Source of the DNA: Chromatiaceae bacterium
Lineage (GTDB): Bacteria > Pseudomonadota > Gammaproteobacteria > Chromatiales > Chromatiaceae
Direction: 5' to 3'
DNA: 9,106 nucleotides
Assembly (NCBI GenBank): GCA_012962365.1
Contig: DTXR01000515.1
Span: 1 to 9,106, forward strand
Of this stretch, positions 1 to 6,833 are shown piece after piece; the stretch's first letter is position 1, and the number at the start of each line of letters is the position of its first letter. The notes below the pieces were generated by a model. It worked only from the letters and a program-made list of their open reading frames with translations. It ran no database searches and was not told where the DNA came from. A program made the translations under genes and the position numbers.

Positions 1-57
1 CGGCGAATGCCGGGATCCAGTAGAATCAACCACATAGATTCCGGCCTTCGCCGGAAT
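1..57. repeat. REP-like extragenic palindromic repeat (two hairpins)
   Basis: Two short GC-rich hairpins lie next to each other. The second is a perfect 8-bp inverted repeat, ATTCCGGC (38-45) and GCCGGAAT (50-57) around CTTC. The first, CGGC-GAAT-GCCG (1-12), is cut by the window edge and is followed by GGATCCAG. This kind of sequence, with a TTCCGGC...GCCGGAA core followed by TGAC, is a very common dispersed intergenic repeat in proteobacterial genomes (general knowledge; copy number here cannot be checked). It supplies the in-frame TGA at 57-59 that closes off the remnant frame starting at base 60. Confidence 0.65.
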
Positions 58-59
58 GA

Positions 60-209
60 CCAATTAATCAGGGTTTCCCTAACTTCGATTTCAAATCCAA
101 GGCTCAGGCGGATCAGGCCACCCGCGCCCTGGAGTCTCTGCGCAATAATCTGGTTCACGGCCAATTCATCACCGCCCAGGATTGGCCCCAAATTGCGCGT
201 TTAAGCTAG
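60..209 (+). pseudogene. 5'-truncated C-terminal gene remnant with an R-x4-H motif
   Basis: Frame 3 is open from base 60 to a TAG at 207-209 and has no usable start codon; the stop just upstream lies inside the REP-like repeat. The roughly 49 residues have protein-like composition: an amphipathic segment with ATRALESLRNNLVHGQFI, then DWPQIARLS at the end. RNNLVH fits the R-x4-H pattern seen in HEPN-type helical domains and in several other helical C-terminal domains with an LRN..(V/A)H motif. That is a motif match only; I do not recognise the family with confidence. It is most simply the last part of a gene whose 5' part was lost or displaced at the repeat. It could also be chance coding-like sequence. 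Confidence 0.4.
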
Positions 210-298
210 CGGTTTCTGGACGGTCACCAAAACAATTAGCCCGGAAAGGAGGCCTAGGTTGCGGGACGCAAAGATGCTGTTTACCGAATCCGCTTTGA
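210..298. other. Intergenic gap downstream of argG with small hairpin; GEMM-like fragment
   Basis: No gene is visible here. The stretch holds a perfect 5-bp hairpin, TTGCG (259-263) GGA CGCAA (267-271), and the adjoining palindromes AGGCCT and CCTAGG. On the plus strand, GGGACGCAAAG (263-273) followed by GTTTACCG (279-286) resembles two signature pieces of class I cyclic-di-GMP (GEMM) riboswitches. The upstream CAAACC arm and the P2 stem are not visible, and no plus-strand gene follows. I see no T-run that would make a convincing intrinsic terminator for argG. Confidence 0.25.
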
Positions 299-1519
299 TC
301 AACGCCGCTTGCGCGCCGCCACCCGCAGCCGCAGGGCGTTGAGCTTGATGAAGCCCTCGGCGTCCTTCTGATCATAAGCGCCTGCATCGTCATCAAAGGT
401 GGCGATGGCTTCATCGAACAGGCTGTTGCTCTCGGATTTGCGTCCGGCGATGATGACATTGCCCTTGTACAGCTTCACCCGCACCACGCCGTTGACCACT
501 TCCTGGGTCTGATCGATGGCCGCCTGCAGCATTTCCCGTTCGGGAGACCACCAGAAGCCGTTGTAGACGATCTTGGCATAACGGGGCATGAGTTCGTCTT
601 TCAGATGGGAGGCCTCACGATCCAGGGTCAGGGACTCCATGGCGCGGTGGGCCTTGAGCATGACGGTGCCGGCAGGAGTTTCGTAACAGCCCCGGGACTT
701 CATGCCCACAAAACGGTTTTCCACAATATCGTCCCGGCCCACGCCGTTTTCACCCCCCACTTTGTTGAGATACTCCATGACTTCGGAAGCGGACATGGTC
801 TTGCCGTCAATGGCCACGATGTCGCCTTTCCTGTAGGTCAGCTCCAGATAGGTTGGCTCATCCGGCGCCTTCTCCGGGGAAACCGTCCAGCGCCACATGT
901 CTTCTTCCGGTTCGTTCCAGGGATCTTCCAGGATGTCGCCCTCGTAGGAAATATGCAGCAGATTGGCATCCATGGAGTACGGCGACTTCTTGCCAGCTTT
1001 GGCAAAATCCACGTCAATGCCGTGCTCAGCCGCATAGGCCATGAGCTTTTCCCGGGACAGCAGATCCCACTCCCGCCACGGGGCGATGATCTTTACATCC
1101 GGCATCAGGGCATAGGCGCCCAGCTCGAAGCGCACTTGGTCGTTACCCTTACCCGTGGCGCCGTGGGAAATGGCATCCGCGCCGGTTTCTTTGGCGATCT
1201 CCACCAGACGCTTGGCAATGAGAGGGCGGGCGATAGATGTGCCCAGCAGGTATTCACCTTCGTAGATGGCATTGGCGCGAAACATGGGAAACACATAGTC
1301 CCGGGCGAACTCTTCACGCAGATCTTCGATGTAGATCTCCTCGATGCCCATCGCCTCGGCCTTGGCCCGCGCCGGCTCGACCTCTTCACCCTGTCCCACA
1401 TCGGCGGTGAAGGTCACAACCTCGCAACCGTATTCATCTTCCAGCCATTTGAGAATCACCGAGGTATCCAGACCTCCGGAATAGGCCAGCACCACCTTGT
1501 TTACCTTGTTTTTCGACAT
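299..1519 (-). CDS. argG: Argininosuccinate synthase
   Basis: ArgG joins citrulline and aspartate using ATP to make argininosuccinate, the penultimate step of arginine synthesis, in the cytoplasm. The 406-residue product has the ATP-binding PP-loop (AYSGGLDTS, residues 12-20), the [11 protein letters not shown] block (85-95) and the second family signature [14 protein letters not shown] (119-132). Length and end-to-end similarity fit an intact enzyme. I chose the ATG at 1519 because the protein then starts [16 protein letters not shown], as in relatives. The frame extends six codons further to a TTG at 1537, which is less likely. The gene stands alone on the minus strand, divergent from proS, with a good TATAAT about 45 bases upstream of the ATG. 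No other arg gene is present in the window. Confidence 0.97.
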   Translation of the reverse strand: MSKNKVNKVVLAYSGGLDTSVILKWLEDEYGCEVVTFTADVGQGEEVEPARAKAEAMGIEEIYIEDLREEFARDYVFPMFRANAIYEGEYLLGTSIARPLIAKRLVEIAKETGADAISHGATGKGNDQVRFELGAYALMPDVKIIAPWREWDLLSREKLMAYAAEHGIDVDFAKAGKKSPYSMDANLLHISYEGDILEDPWNEPEEDMWRWTVSPEKAPDEPTYLELTYRKGDIVAIDGKTMSASEVMEYLNKVGGENGVGRDDIVENRFVGMKSRGCYETPAGTVMLKAHRAMESLTLDREASHLKDELMPRYAKIVYNGFWWSPEREMLQAAIDQTQEVVNGVVRVKLYKGNVIIAGRKSESNSLFDEAIATFDDDAGAYDQKDAEGFIKLNALRLRVAARKRR

Positions 1520-1542
1520 TTGAACTACCCGCTGCAAATTAC

Positions 1543-1558
1543 GTTTATGACGATAAAC
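1543..1558. promoter_or_regulatory. Operator-like inverted repeat in argG leader
   Basis: GTTTAT (1543-1548), GACG, ATAAAC (1553-1558) is a perfect 6-bp inverted repeat. It sits at the predicted argG transcription start, just downstream of the TATAAT. It is framed by two direct copies of GCAAATTA (1534-1541 and 1560-1567). It does not fit the classic ArgR ARG-box (TGAAT...ATTCA). Its position suits a repressor site, but the binding protein is unknown and chance cannot be excluded. Confidence 0.3.
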
Positions 1559-1563
1559 AGCAA

Positions 1564-1569
1564 ATTATA
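1564..1569 (-). promoter_or_regulatory. Probable argG promoter, -10 box
   Basis: On the minus strand 1569-1564 reads TATAAT, an exact sigma70 -10 consensus. The expected transcription start is near 1557, giving a leader of about 38 bases before the argG ATG. No good TTGACA match lies 16-18 bases upstream, so the -35 is weak or activator-assisted. This is a sequence match only. Confidence 0.5.
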
Positions 1570-1623
1570 CCTGCTACACCCCGATTCAGGATAAAATTAG
1601 CGTTTTTTGCCACGGAGCATCCC

Positions 1624-3339
1624 ATGCGCACTTCACAGTTTCCCCTGCAGACGCTGAAGGAGACCCCGGCGGACGCCGAAATTCCCAGCCACCGTCTCAT
1701 GCTGCGGGCGGGTCTGATCCGCAAGCTGGCATCGGGCCTTTATGTGTGGCTGCCCCTGGGATTACGGGTGCTGCGCAAGGTGGAACGCATCGTGCGTGAG
1801 GAAATGGACAGATCCGGCGCCCTGGAACTGTCCATGCCCGTGGTGCAGCCTGCCGAGCTGTGGCAGGAATCGGGGCGCTGGGAACAGTACGGCCCGGAAT
1901 TGCTGCGCTTCCACGACCGCCACAACCGGGAGTTCTGTCTGGGTCCCACCCATGAGGAGATCATCACGGAACTGGCGCGCAACCAGCTCAAGAGCTATCG
2001 CCAGCTGCCGGTAAACTTCTACCAGATCCAGACCAAGTTCCGCGACGAGATCCGCCCGCGTTTCGGTGTCATGCGCGCCCGGGAGTTTCTCATGAAGGAT
2101 GCCTATTCCTTCCACACAGATCAGGAATCCCTGCAGCAGACCTATGACCTGATGCATGCCACCTACAGCCGCATCTTCGAACGCTGCGGTCTGAACTTCC
2201 GTCCCGTGGCGGCAGACACAGGCGCCATCGGCGGCAGCGGCTCCCACGAATTCCATGTCCTGGCCGATGCCGGCGAAGACGCCATCGCCTTCTCCACGGA
2301 AAGCGACTACGCCGCCAACGTGGAGCTGGCAGAGGCCATTCCCGTCACCAGCGAGCGCCCCGCACCCGGCAGGGACATGATGCTGGTGGATACCCCCGAT
2401 GCCAGGACCATCCAGGAACTGGTTGAGCAGTTCGATCAGCCCGTCGGACAGACGGTAAAGACCCTGGTGGTGGAAGCCGCCGAAGGGGGGCTTATCGCCC
2501 TGCTGGTGCGTGGCGATCACGAACTGAACGAAATCAAGGCGGAGAAACTTCCCCAGGTCGCCTCTCCCCTGCGCTTCGCCACGGAAGAAGAGATCCGCGA
2601 GGCCATCGGCGCCGGACCGGGCTCCCTGGGGCCGGTGAATCTGCCCATTCCCGTCATCGCAGACCGATCCGTGGCCGTGCTGGCGGACTTTTCCGCCGGT
2701 GCCAACATGGACGGCAAGCACTGTTTCGGCATCAACTGGGAGCGGGATGCTCCCCTGCCCGAGGTGGCAGATATTCGCAACGTGGTGGAAGGCGACCCCA
2801 GCCCCGACGGCAAGGGCCTGCTCACCATCGCCCGGGGCATCGAGGTGGGCCACATTTTCCAGCTGGGCACTAAGTACAGCGAGGCGCTGAATGCCACGGT
2901 GTTGGACGAAAACGGCAAGGCGGTGACCATGACCATGGGCTGCTACGGCATTGGCGTGTCCCGGGTCGTCGGTGCCGCCATCGAGCAACACCATGACGAC
3001 AGGGGCATCGTCTGGCCCCTGAGCATCGCGCCTTTCCAGGTCTCTCTGCTGCCCATGCAGATGAAGAAATCGGAAAAAGTCCGGAAAGCCACGGAAAATC
3101 TGTACCAGGAACTGCTGGATGCCGGCATCGAGGTGCTGTTCGATGACCGCGATCAACGCCCCGGCGTGATGTTCGCCGATCACGAACTCATGGGCATTCC
3201 CATGCGCGTGGTGGTAGGCGAGCGCAGTCTGGATAAGGGTGAGGTGGAATTCCGCGCCCGAGACGCCGATGATAACGAGATGATTCCCCTGGACGGCATC
3301 ATCGGTCACATACAACAACAAATGGAAGCCAACTCATGA
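1624..3339 (+). CDS. proS: Prolyl-tRNA synthetase (bacterial type, with editing insert)
   Basis: ProS charges tRNA-Pro with proline, a class II aminoacyl-tRNA synthetase reaction in the cytoplasm. The 571 residues match the usual bacterial length (about 572 in E. coli). Visible landmarks are the N-terminal [10 protein letters not shown] block (10-19), GPTHEE (107-112), the motif 2 region from [10 protein letters not shown] to LMKDAYSFH (139-164), an inserted editing (INS, YbaK-like) domain at roughly 224-407 with [10 protein letters not shown] (301-310), motif 3 GCYGIGVSR (439-447), and a C-terminal anticodon-binding domain from about 468. The ATG at 1624 is preceded by GGAG (1614-1617) at suitable spacing, and the N-terminus MRTSQF matches relatives. 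The stop overlaps the fabA start by ATGA, so the two are probably translationally coupled. TAAAAT at 1592-1597 could be a -10 box; it is weak. Confidence 0.98.
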   Translation: MRTSQFPLQTLKETPADAEIPSHRLMLRAGLIRKLASGLYVWLPLGLRVLRKVERIVREEMDRSGALELSMPVVQPAELWQESGRWEQYGPELLRFHDRHNREFCLGPTHEEIITELARNQLKSYRQLPVNFYQIQTKFRDEIRPRFGVMRAREFLMKDAYSFHTDQESLQQTYDLMHATYSRIFERCGLNFRPVAADTGAIGGSGSHEFHVLADAGEDAIAFSTESDYAANVELAEAIPVTSERPAPGRDMMLVDTPDARTIQELVEQFDQPVGQTVKTLVVEAAEGGLIALLVRGDHELNEIKAEKLPQVASPLRFATEEEIREAIGAGPGSLGPVNLPIPVIADRSVAVLADFSAGANMDGKHCFGINWERDAPLPEVADIRNVVEGDPSPDGKGLLTIARGIEVGHIFQLGTKYSEALNATVLDENGKAVTMTMGCYGIGVSRVVGAAIEQHHDDRGIVWPLSIAPFQVSLLPMQMKKSEKVRKATENLYQELLDAGIEVLFDDRDQRPGVMFADHELMGIPMRVVVGERSLDKGEVEFRARDADDNEMIPLDGIIGHIQQQMEANS

Positions 3340-3851
3340 CCCGAGCCAGCTCTTTCGACAAAGAAGAATTGATCAAATGCGGCCACGGCGAGCTCTTTGG
3401 GCCCGGCAATGCCCAGCTCCCCATCGACAACATGCTGATGATGGATCGCATCACCCACATCGCCGATGCAGGCGGCCAGCACGGCAAGGGGCTGATTCAT
3501 GCCGAGCTCGACATCAAGCCGGATCTGTGGTTTTTCGAATGCCATTTTCCGGGTGATCCGGTCATGCCCGGCTGTCTGGGCCTGGATGCCATGTGGCAGT
3601 TGGTCGGTTTCTATCTGGGCTGGCTGGGCAGTCCCGGCCACGGTCGCGCCCTGGGTGTGGGCGAGGTGAAATTCACCGGCCAGGTATTGCCAAATGCCGG
3701 CATCGTAAAATATACCATCGACATAAAAAGGGTTATTGCCCGTAAGCTGGTACTGGGCATCGCCGACGGCAAACTGGAAGTGGACGGCCGGGAGATCTAT
3801 ACCGCCAAGGATTTGCGTGTGGGCCTGTTCACATCCACGGAAGGCTTCTGA
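3336..3851 (+). CDS. fabA: 3-hydroxydecanoyl-ACP dehydratase/isomerase
   Basis: FabA dehydrates 3-hydroxyacyl-ACP and isomerises trans-2-decenoyl-ACP to cis-3-decenoyl-ACP, the branch point of anaerobic unsaturated fatty acid synthesis in the cytoplasm. The 171-residue hot-dog protein is full length (E. coli about 172). The catalytic pair is present: His70 in [12 protein letters not shown] and Asp84 in [14 protein letters not shown]. The highly conserved [17 protein letters not shown] block is also present. These FabA-specific blocks, with Asp rather than the Glu of FabZ, make FabZ unlikely. The ATG lies inside the proS stop (4-base overlap), so it shares the proS transcript. The usual partner fabB is not next to it; cpdA follows instead. 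Confidence 0.97.
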   Translation: MTRASSFDKEELIKCGHGELFGPGNAQLPIDNMLMMDRITHIADAGGQHGKGLIHAELDIKPDLWFFECHFPGDPVMPGCLGLDAMWQLVGFYLGWLGSPGHGRALGVGEVKFTGQVLPNAGIVKYTIDIKRVIARKLVLGIADGKLEVDGREIYTAKDLRVGLFTSTEGF

Positions 3852-3934
3852 GGGGGAGTTCACATTCTATACACCTGGGCGTGTCAATCGTGAATTTTCG
3901 GGTATAGGCTGGGTATTCTCGATACTGATATTGA

Positions 3935-4744
3935 ATGCCCATGAACAGTAATAGTCAGGGATCAGACCTGCATTTGCTCCAGGTGAGCGACTGTCATCTT
4001 TACGCAGACCCGGCGGGCTCTTTGCTCGGACTGAACACGCTGGATTCTTTCCAGCAGGTACTCGACAGCGCCTGCAAAAACCAGACACCGGACATGATTA
4101 TCGTCACCGGTGATCTGGTGCATGACGGCTCCAAGAAAGGCTACAAGACGCTCGCCAAAACACTCGCCGGAACCGGCTGTCCCAGTGCGGCCATCCCCGG
4201 CAATCATGACCACATTCTGAGCATGCAGAATGTGCTGAAAAAACACCATATTCCCGCCGGTGGAAAGATCGATCTCGGAAACTGGCGCCTGATCATGCTC
4301 AATTCACAGGTGCCTGGCAAGGAACATGGACACCTCTCGCCGGCCGAACTGGAACTACTGGATGAAGCATTGGCGAATGCACCGCCCCATGTGCTGATTT
4401 TCCTTCACCACCAGCCCGTCCCTGTGGGCAACCAGTGGCTAGACAAGATTGGCCTGGACAACGCCAGCGAACTGTTTTCCAGAATCAAGGACAACCCGGC
4501 GGTTAAGGGCATCGTGTGGGGGCATGTGCACCAGCCCTGGGAAGGGCAGCTTGGCCATATTCAGTTGCTGGCAACACCATCAACCTGCATACAATTTGCT
4601 CCCGGCCAGGATGAATTTGGCCTGGACAGCCAACCCCCTGGCTGGCGTATGCTGACACTGGGAAAAACCGGTGACCTGCACTCCCAGGTTCATCATATTT
4701 CGCGTATGCCCAAGGGCTTGATCGCGGATTCAGGGGGTTACTGA
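3935..4744 (+). CDS. cpdA: 3',5'-cyclic-AMP phosphodiesterase (CpdA-type metallophosphoesterase)
   Basis: This protein probably hydrolyses cAMP to AMP and so tunes CRP signalling in the cytoplasm. The 269 residues carry all class III phosphodiesterase metal ligands: DCH (Asp19, His21), TGDLVHDG (Asp60), GNHDH (Asn90, His91), FLHHQP (156-161) and GHVH (196-199). Length and order match E. coli CpdA (275 aa). Other calcineurin-like phosphoesterases share these motifs, but the overall pattern favours CpdA. There are two in-frame ATGs, at 3935 and 3941, and neither has a convincing Shine-Dalgarno sequence, so the start is uncertain by two codons. It lies 83 bases after fabA on the same strand with no visible terminator between. 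Its 3' end overlaps sfsA, which is convergent, by 15 bases. Confidence 0.88.
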   Translation: MPMNSNSQGSDLHLLQVSDCHLYADPAGSLLGLNTLDSFQQVLDSACKNQTPDMIIVTGDLVHDGSKKGYKTLAKTLAGTGCPSAAIPGNHDHILSMQNVLKKHHIPAGGKIDLGNWRLIMLNSQVPGKEHGHLSPAELELLDEALANAPPHVLIFLHHQPVPVGNQWLDKIGLDNASELFSRIKDNPAVKGIVWGHVHQPWEGQLGHIQLLATPSTCIQFAPGQDEFGLDSQPPGWRMLTLGKTGDLHSQVHHISRMPKGLIADSGGY

Positions 4745-5452
4745 ACAATCCAGCACGACTGGAACAGATTCGCCTGCCACGATCCCCGAGGCGGTATGTT
4801 GCAGCCGTAACGCCAGCACCTCAACTCCTGCTTCCACCACTTCCCGCAACAAACAGGCGTAGTCGGGATCGATATGCTCCGCAGGGCGGAAACAACTGCC
4901 TTCCGGTCGATTCAGTGCATACAGGATCACTCCCCGACAACCCCTGGCTACCAGTTGCTGCAAAACCCGCAAGTGCTTGCTGCCTCTGACGGAAACCGCA
5001 TCGGGAAAGCCCAGACAATCGCCTTGCACCAGGGTGACATTCTTTACTTCGACCCAGGCATCGGCATTTCCGCCATGGGAGAGAAACAGATCGAGACGGC
5101 TGCGCCGGTCATCCAGCGGGGGCACTTTTTCCCGCTCGATACGGCCGTAACCACCCAGTTCCGGGATCCGGTGCCTGGCAAGCGCTTCTTCGATCACCGG
5201 GTTGCTGCGCTGGGTGTTCACACCCACCCAGCCATTACCCATATCCACGCGTTCCAGCGTCCAGGCCAGCTTGCGCCGGGGATTGTCACTGTGACTGAGT
5301 TGAACCGGCGCACCAGGCTTCCAACACCCTGTCATGCGACCGGTGTTGGACACATGGGCCACCACCAGCTCACCATTGTCCAGCTCTACATCCGCCAAAA
5401 ACCGCTTGTAGCGTTTCAAAATATGTCCATTAGTGAGCATCGGCAATTTCAT
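4730..5452 (-). CDS. sfsA: SfsA family DNA-binding / putative nuclease protein
   Basis: SfsA (sugar fermentation stimulation protein) was first described in E. coli as a DNA-binding protein whose overproduction stimulates maltose use; its exact role is unsettled. The 240 residues include the family blocks RYKRFLADVEL (14-24), NTGRMTGC (36-43), the N-terminal OB-like part, and a PD-(D/E)xK-like core: RSRLD with Asp121, then EVK (Glu135, Lys137), then FPDAVSVRGSKHL (149-161). The length fits the family (about 230-240). The ATG at 5452 is preceded on its strand by GGAAG (bases 5463-5459) with six bases of spacing. In E. coli the neighbour is dksA, which is not seen here. The last residues overlap the convergent cpdA end. 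Confidence 0.95.
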   Translation of the reverse strand: MKLPMLTNGHILKRYKRFLADVELDNGELVVAHVSNTGRMTGCWKPGAPVQLSHSDNPRRKLAWTLERVDMGNGWVGVNTQRSNPVIEEALARHRIPELGGYGRIEREKVPPLDDRRSRLDLFLSHGGNADAWVEVKNVTLVQGDCLGFPDAVSVRGSKHLRVLQQLVARGCRGVILYALNRPEGSCFRPAEHIDPDYACLLREVVEAGVEVLALRLQHTASGIVAGESVPVVLDCSVTP

Positions 5453-5568
5453 TAAATACTTCCAAAATCAATAGTTTTCGGGCAGGATAACCGAGGAAGC
5501 GCTGAATCAGTCATCGCTTCTCCCAATAACTGAACTGTTAGATTCAGAGCGACAAAGGAGTAGAAAAG
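5453..5568. promoter_or_regulatory. Divergent intergenic region with long-loop inverted repeat
   Basis: This 116-base gap must hold the promoters of sfsA (leftward) and of the proline-rich protein gene (rightward). I see no strong -35/-10 pair on either strand. GCTGAATC (5501-5508) is matched in reverse by GATTCAG (5541-5547), then GC after one extra base, with a loop of about 32 bases. This could be a paired binding site or chance. AAAGGAG at 5554-5560 is the ribosome-binding site of the rightward gene. Confidence 0.35.
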
Positions 5569-6306
5569 ATGGGCGTCCCTATCAAACCAGCCACCAAAGC
5601 CGGCATTGGCATGTCGATCCTGCTGAGCAGTCTGTCGATACAGGCAGCGGAGCCTTATCCACCGGTACCGGGTTCATACCGTCCGACAAGTGAATACCCC
5701 GGCCAGGCGGGAACAGGCAACACCCAGCAGTTCGTCCCTTCTGCCAACAGAGCCCCTCAGACGGCATACCGTACCGCTCCACAGCAGCCCGCCTACTATC
5801 CAGCACCGGCACCACCGCCGACCTACAACAACCGGCCCACGATACCAGGATTCAACATGAACCCCGGGAGCATGATGAACGGCATATTTGGTTCCGGAAC
5901 AAACAGCCTGCCCTACGGCTATCCTCCCGAGCCTCTGGCAGGCCACGTCGCTCCCGTGTATGATCCGCCACTCCCTGCAGCCAGTCAGAACTGGGCCGAC
6001 TATGGTTCGCAACCTGCTGTGCCGGCCTATCCGCAGCAGCCCGCCGCATCTACAGACTGGCAGCCTGCCGTACCCCAACCTGACCACGCCCAGGGAGTTG
6101 CACCGGCAGCACCACCGGAATACAGCAGTCAGTCCGGCACCAACCCAGAACCGATCACCGCGCTGACGCAACCCGCAACCCGGGCACCTCGGCCCTTTTC
6201 CAATCCCCAGGAAACAGGAAATGCTTTCCTGCAGCGCCCTATAAGCACGAGTTTCGGGCGTAACGACAACCGCTTCCGGCCACCGGAACTCAAGGGGACG
6301 CCCTGA
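5569..6306 (+). CDS. Proline-rich secreted protein of unknown function
   Basis: I do not recognise this family. The ATG at 5569 has a strong AAAGGAG eight bases upstream. The first ~27 residues look like a Sec signal peptide: Lys6 and Lys10, a short hydrophobic stretch GIGMSILLSSLSI, and likely cleavage after IQAA before EPYPP. The mature part is low-complexity, with about 48 prolines in 245 residues plus many Ala, Gln, Tyr and Ser, in PYPPVPG, PAPAPPP and YPQQPAA-like runs. One patch, NMNPGSMMNGIFG (about 96-108), breaks the pattern. No membrane anchor, lipobox or cysteine follows the signal, so it is probably periplasmic or exported, possibly wall- or envelope-associated. The C-terminus ends FRPPELKGTP at a TGA, but the frame may continue by +1 frameshift (next entry). 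The flanking genes give no functional hint. Confidence 0.8.
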   Translation: MGVPIKPATKAGIGMSILLSSLSIQAAEPYPPVPGSYRPTSEYPGQAGTGNTQQFVPSANRAPQTAYRTAPQQPAYYPAPAPPPTYNNRPTIPGFNMNPGSMMNGIFGSGTNSLPYGYPPEPLAGHVAPVYDPPLPAASQNWADYGSQPAVPAYPQQPAASTDWQPAVPQPDHAQGVAPAAPPEYSSQSGTNPEPITALTQPATRAPRPFSNPQETGNAFLQRPISTSFGRNDNRFRPPELKGTP

Positions 6307-6439
6307 CGGTCAGAATAACCTGATACCGGGCAGAGGCAACCTCGTCAGCATCACCGCTGGAATTGGCACCGCCCTGCCAGATGACTTGTTGCCGGGCTAT
6401 TCGACGACCATGCCCGCCCCACAACAACGGTTCAGCTGA
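6302..6439 (+). other. Possible frameshifted 3' extension of the proline-rich gene
   Basis: One frame over from the annotated stop, the sequence stays open for about 45 codons to a TGA at 6437-6439. It has coding-like composition: DGQNNLIPGRGN, then SITAGIGTALPDDLLPGY, then MPAPQQRFS at the end. Loss of one G from the GGGG run at 6294-6297 would join the frames smoothly as PPELKGRPDGQNNLIPG. The extension has no start codon with a ribosome-binding site of its own. This suggests a natural frameshift, a sequencing indel, or a recent truncation of a protein of about 290 residues. The homopolymer is short, so a sequencing error is not the only explanation. Confidence 0.4.
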
Positions 6440-6563
6440 TTTGTTAACCCAGCGGGATGGTAAGCCTTGCAGGGCTGTTGCTGTTTCAACACGCCCACGA
6501 AGCTGCGGTCATCGTCTGCGTGCTGACCCGCGGCTACCTTGCTTCACGCCACAGGTCGGATCA
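6440..6563. other. Convergent intergenic gap, no feature seen
   Basis: These 124 bases lie between the convergent ends of the proline-rich gene (with its possible extension) and the acylphosphatase. I found no gene and no stem followed by a T-run on either strand that would make a convincing intrinsic terminator. The imperfect AGCC-TTGCAG-GGCT pairing near 6470 is too weak to call. Confidence 0.4.
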
Positions 6564-6833
6564 TCAACCTGTGTGAAACCCGTTATGTTGAACCGGCTCC
6601 AAGATTTCCCGGCATCGCACTTCATCGACCCTGGACATGGGAGAACCCTGCCAGAGCCATTCCTGCAGCTCCCGCAAGGCCTGTTCGTCTCCACAGGCAG
6701 TAACTTCCACAGTGCCATCCGGAAGGTTCACCGCAGTGCCTGACAAACCCAGCTCCTGCGCCCGGCTACGCGTGGTTTCACGAAACCAGACACCTTGTAC
6801 CCGCCCGGATACGACACAACGCACACAACTCAT
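6564..6833 (-). CDS. acyP: Acylphosphatase
   Basis: This small cytoplasmic enzyme hydrolyses acyl phosphates such as acetyl phosphate, carbamoyl phosphate and 1,3-bisphosphoglycerate; its physiological role in bacteria is poorly known. The 89 residues are normal family length. The signature SGRVQGVWFR (9-18) holds the catalytic Arg18, and Asn36 in the AVNLPDGTVEV block is the second catalytic residue, so it should be active. The frame is open 41 codons further upstream, but that part is inside the adaptor gene in another frame. The ATG at 6833 overlaps the adaptor stop as ATGA and gives the family N-terminus. It ends with two stop codons in tandem. It is the last gene of the TolC/adaptor operon, an unexpected partner for an efflux pair. 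Confidence 0.92.
   Translation of the reverse strand: MSCVRCVVSGRVQGVWFRETTRSRAQELGLSGTAVNLPDGTVEVTACGDEQALRELQEWLWQGSPMSRVDEVRCREILEPVQHNGFHTG

Noticed and set aside
1520..1537. TTG start giving ArgG six extra residues
   Set aside because: The ATG at 1519 gives the family N-terminus; the TTG offers no better ribosome-binding site.
605..1594. Long plus-strand open frame opposite argG
   Set aside because: It is the antisense shadow of argG, whose family match is certain; no ribosome-binding site or recognisable domain.
1762..3321. Long minus-strand open frame (519 codons) opposite proS
   Set aside because: Antisense shadow of proS in GC-rich coding DNA; His/Gly/Gln-rich nonsense composition and no family motifs.
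3306..3863. Minus-strand open frame opposite fabA
   Set aside because: Shadow of fabA, which is full length with both catalytic residues.
3859..3908. Possible promoter for cpdA (TGTCAA with TATAGG)
   Set aside because: Spacing of 15 bases and poor matches at both boxes; not strong enough to annotate.
4874..5455. Plus-strand open frame opposite sfsA
   Set aside because: Shadow of sfsA; no ribosome-binding site or domain, and the minus-strand frame has clear family blocks.
6460..6480. Possible terminator hairpin AGCC-TTGCAG-GGCT
   Set aside because: Only four solid base pairs and no T-run on either side.
6363..6743. Plus-strand open frame covering the acylphosphatase and the gap beside it
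   Set aside because: It is mostly antisense to acyP, lacks a ribosome-binding site and has a Cys/Arg/Pro-rich composition typical of a shadow.
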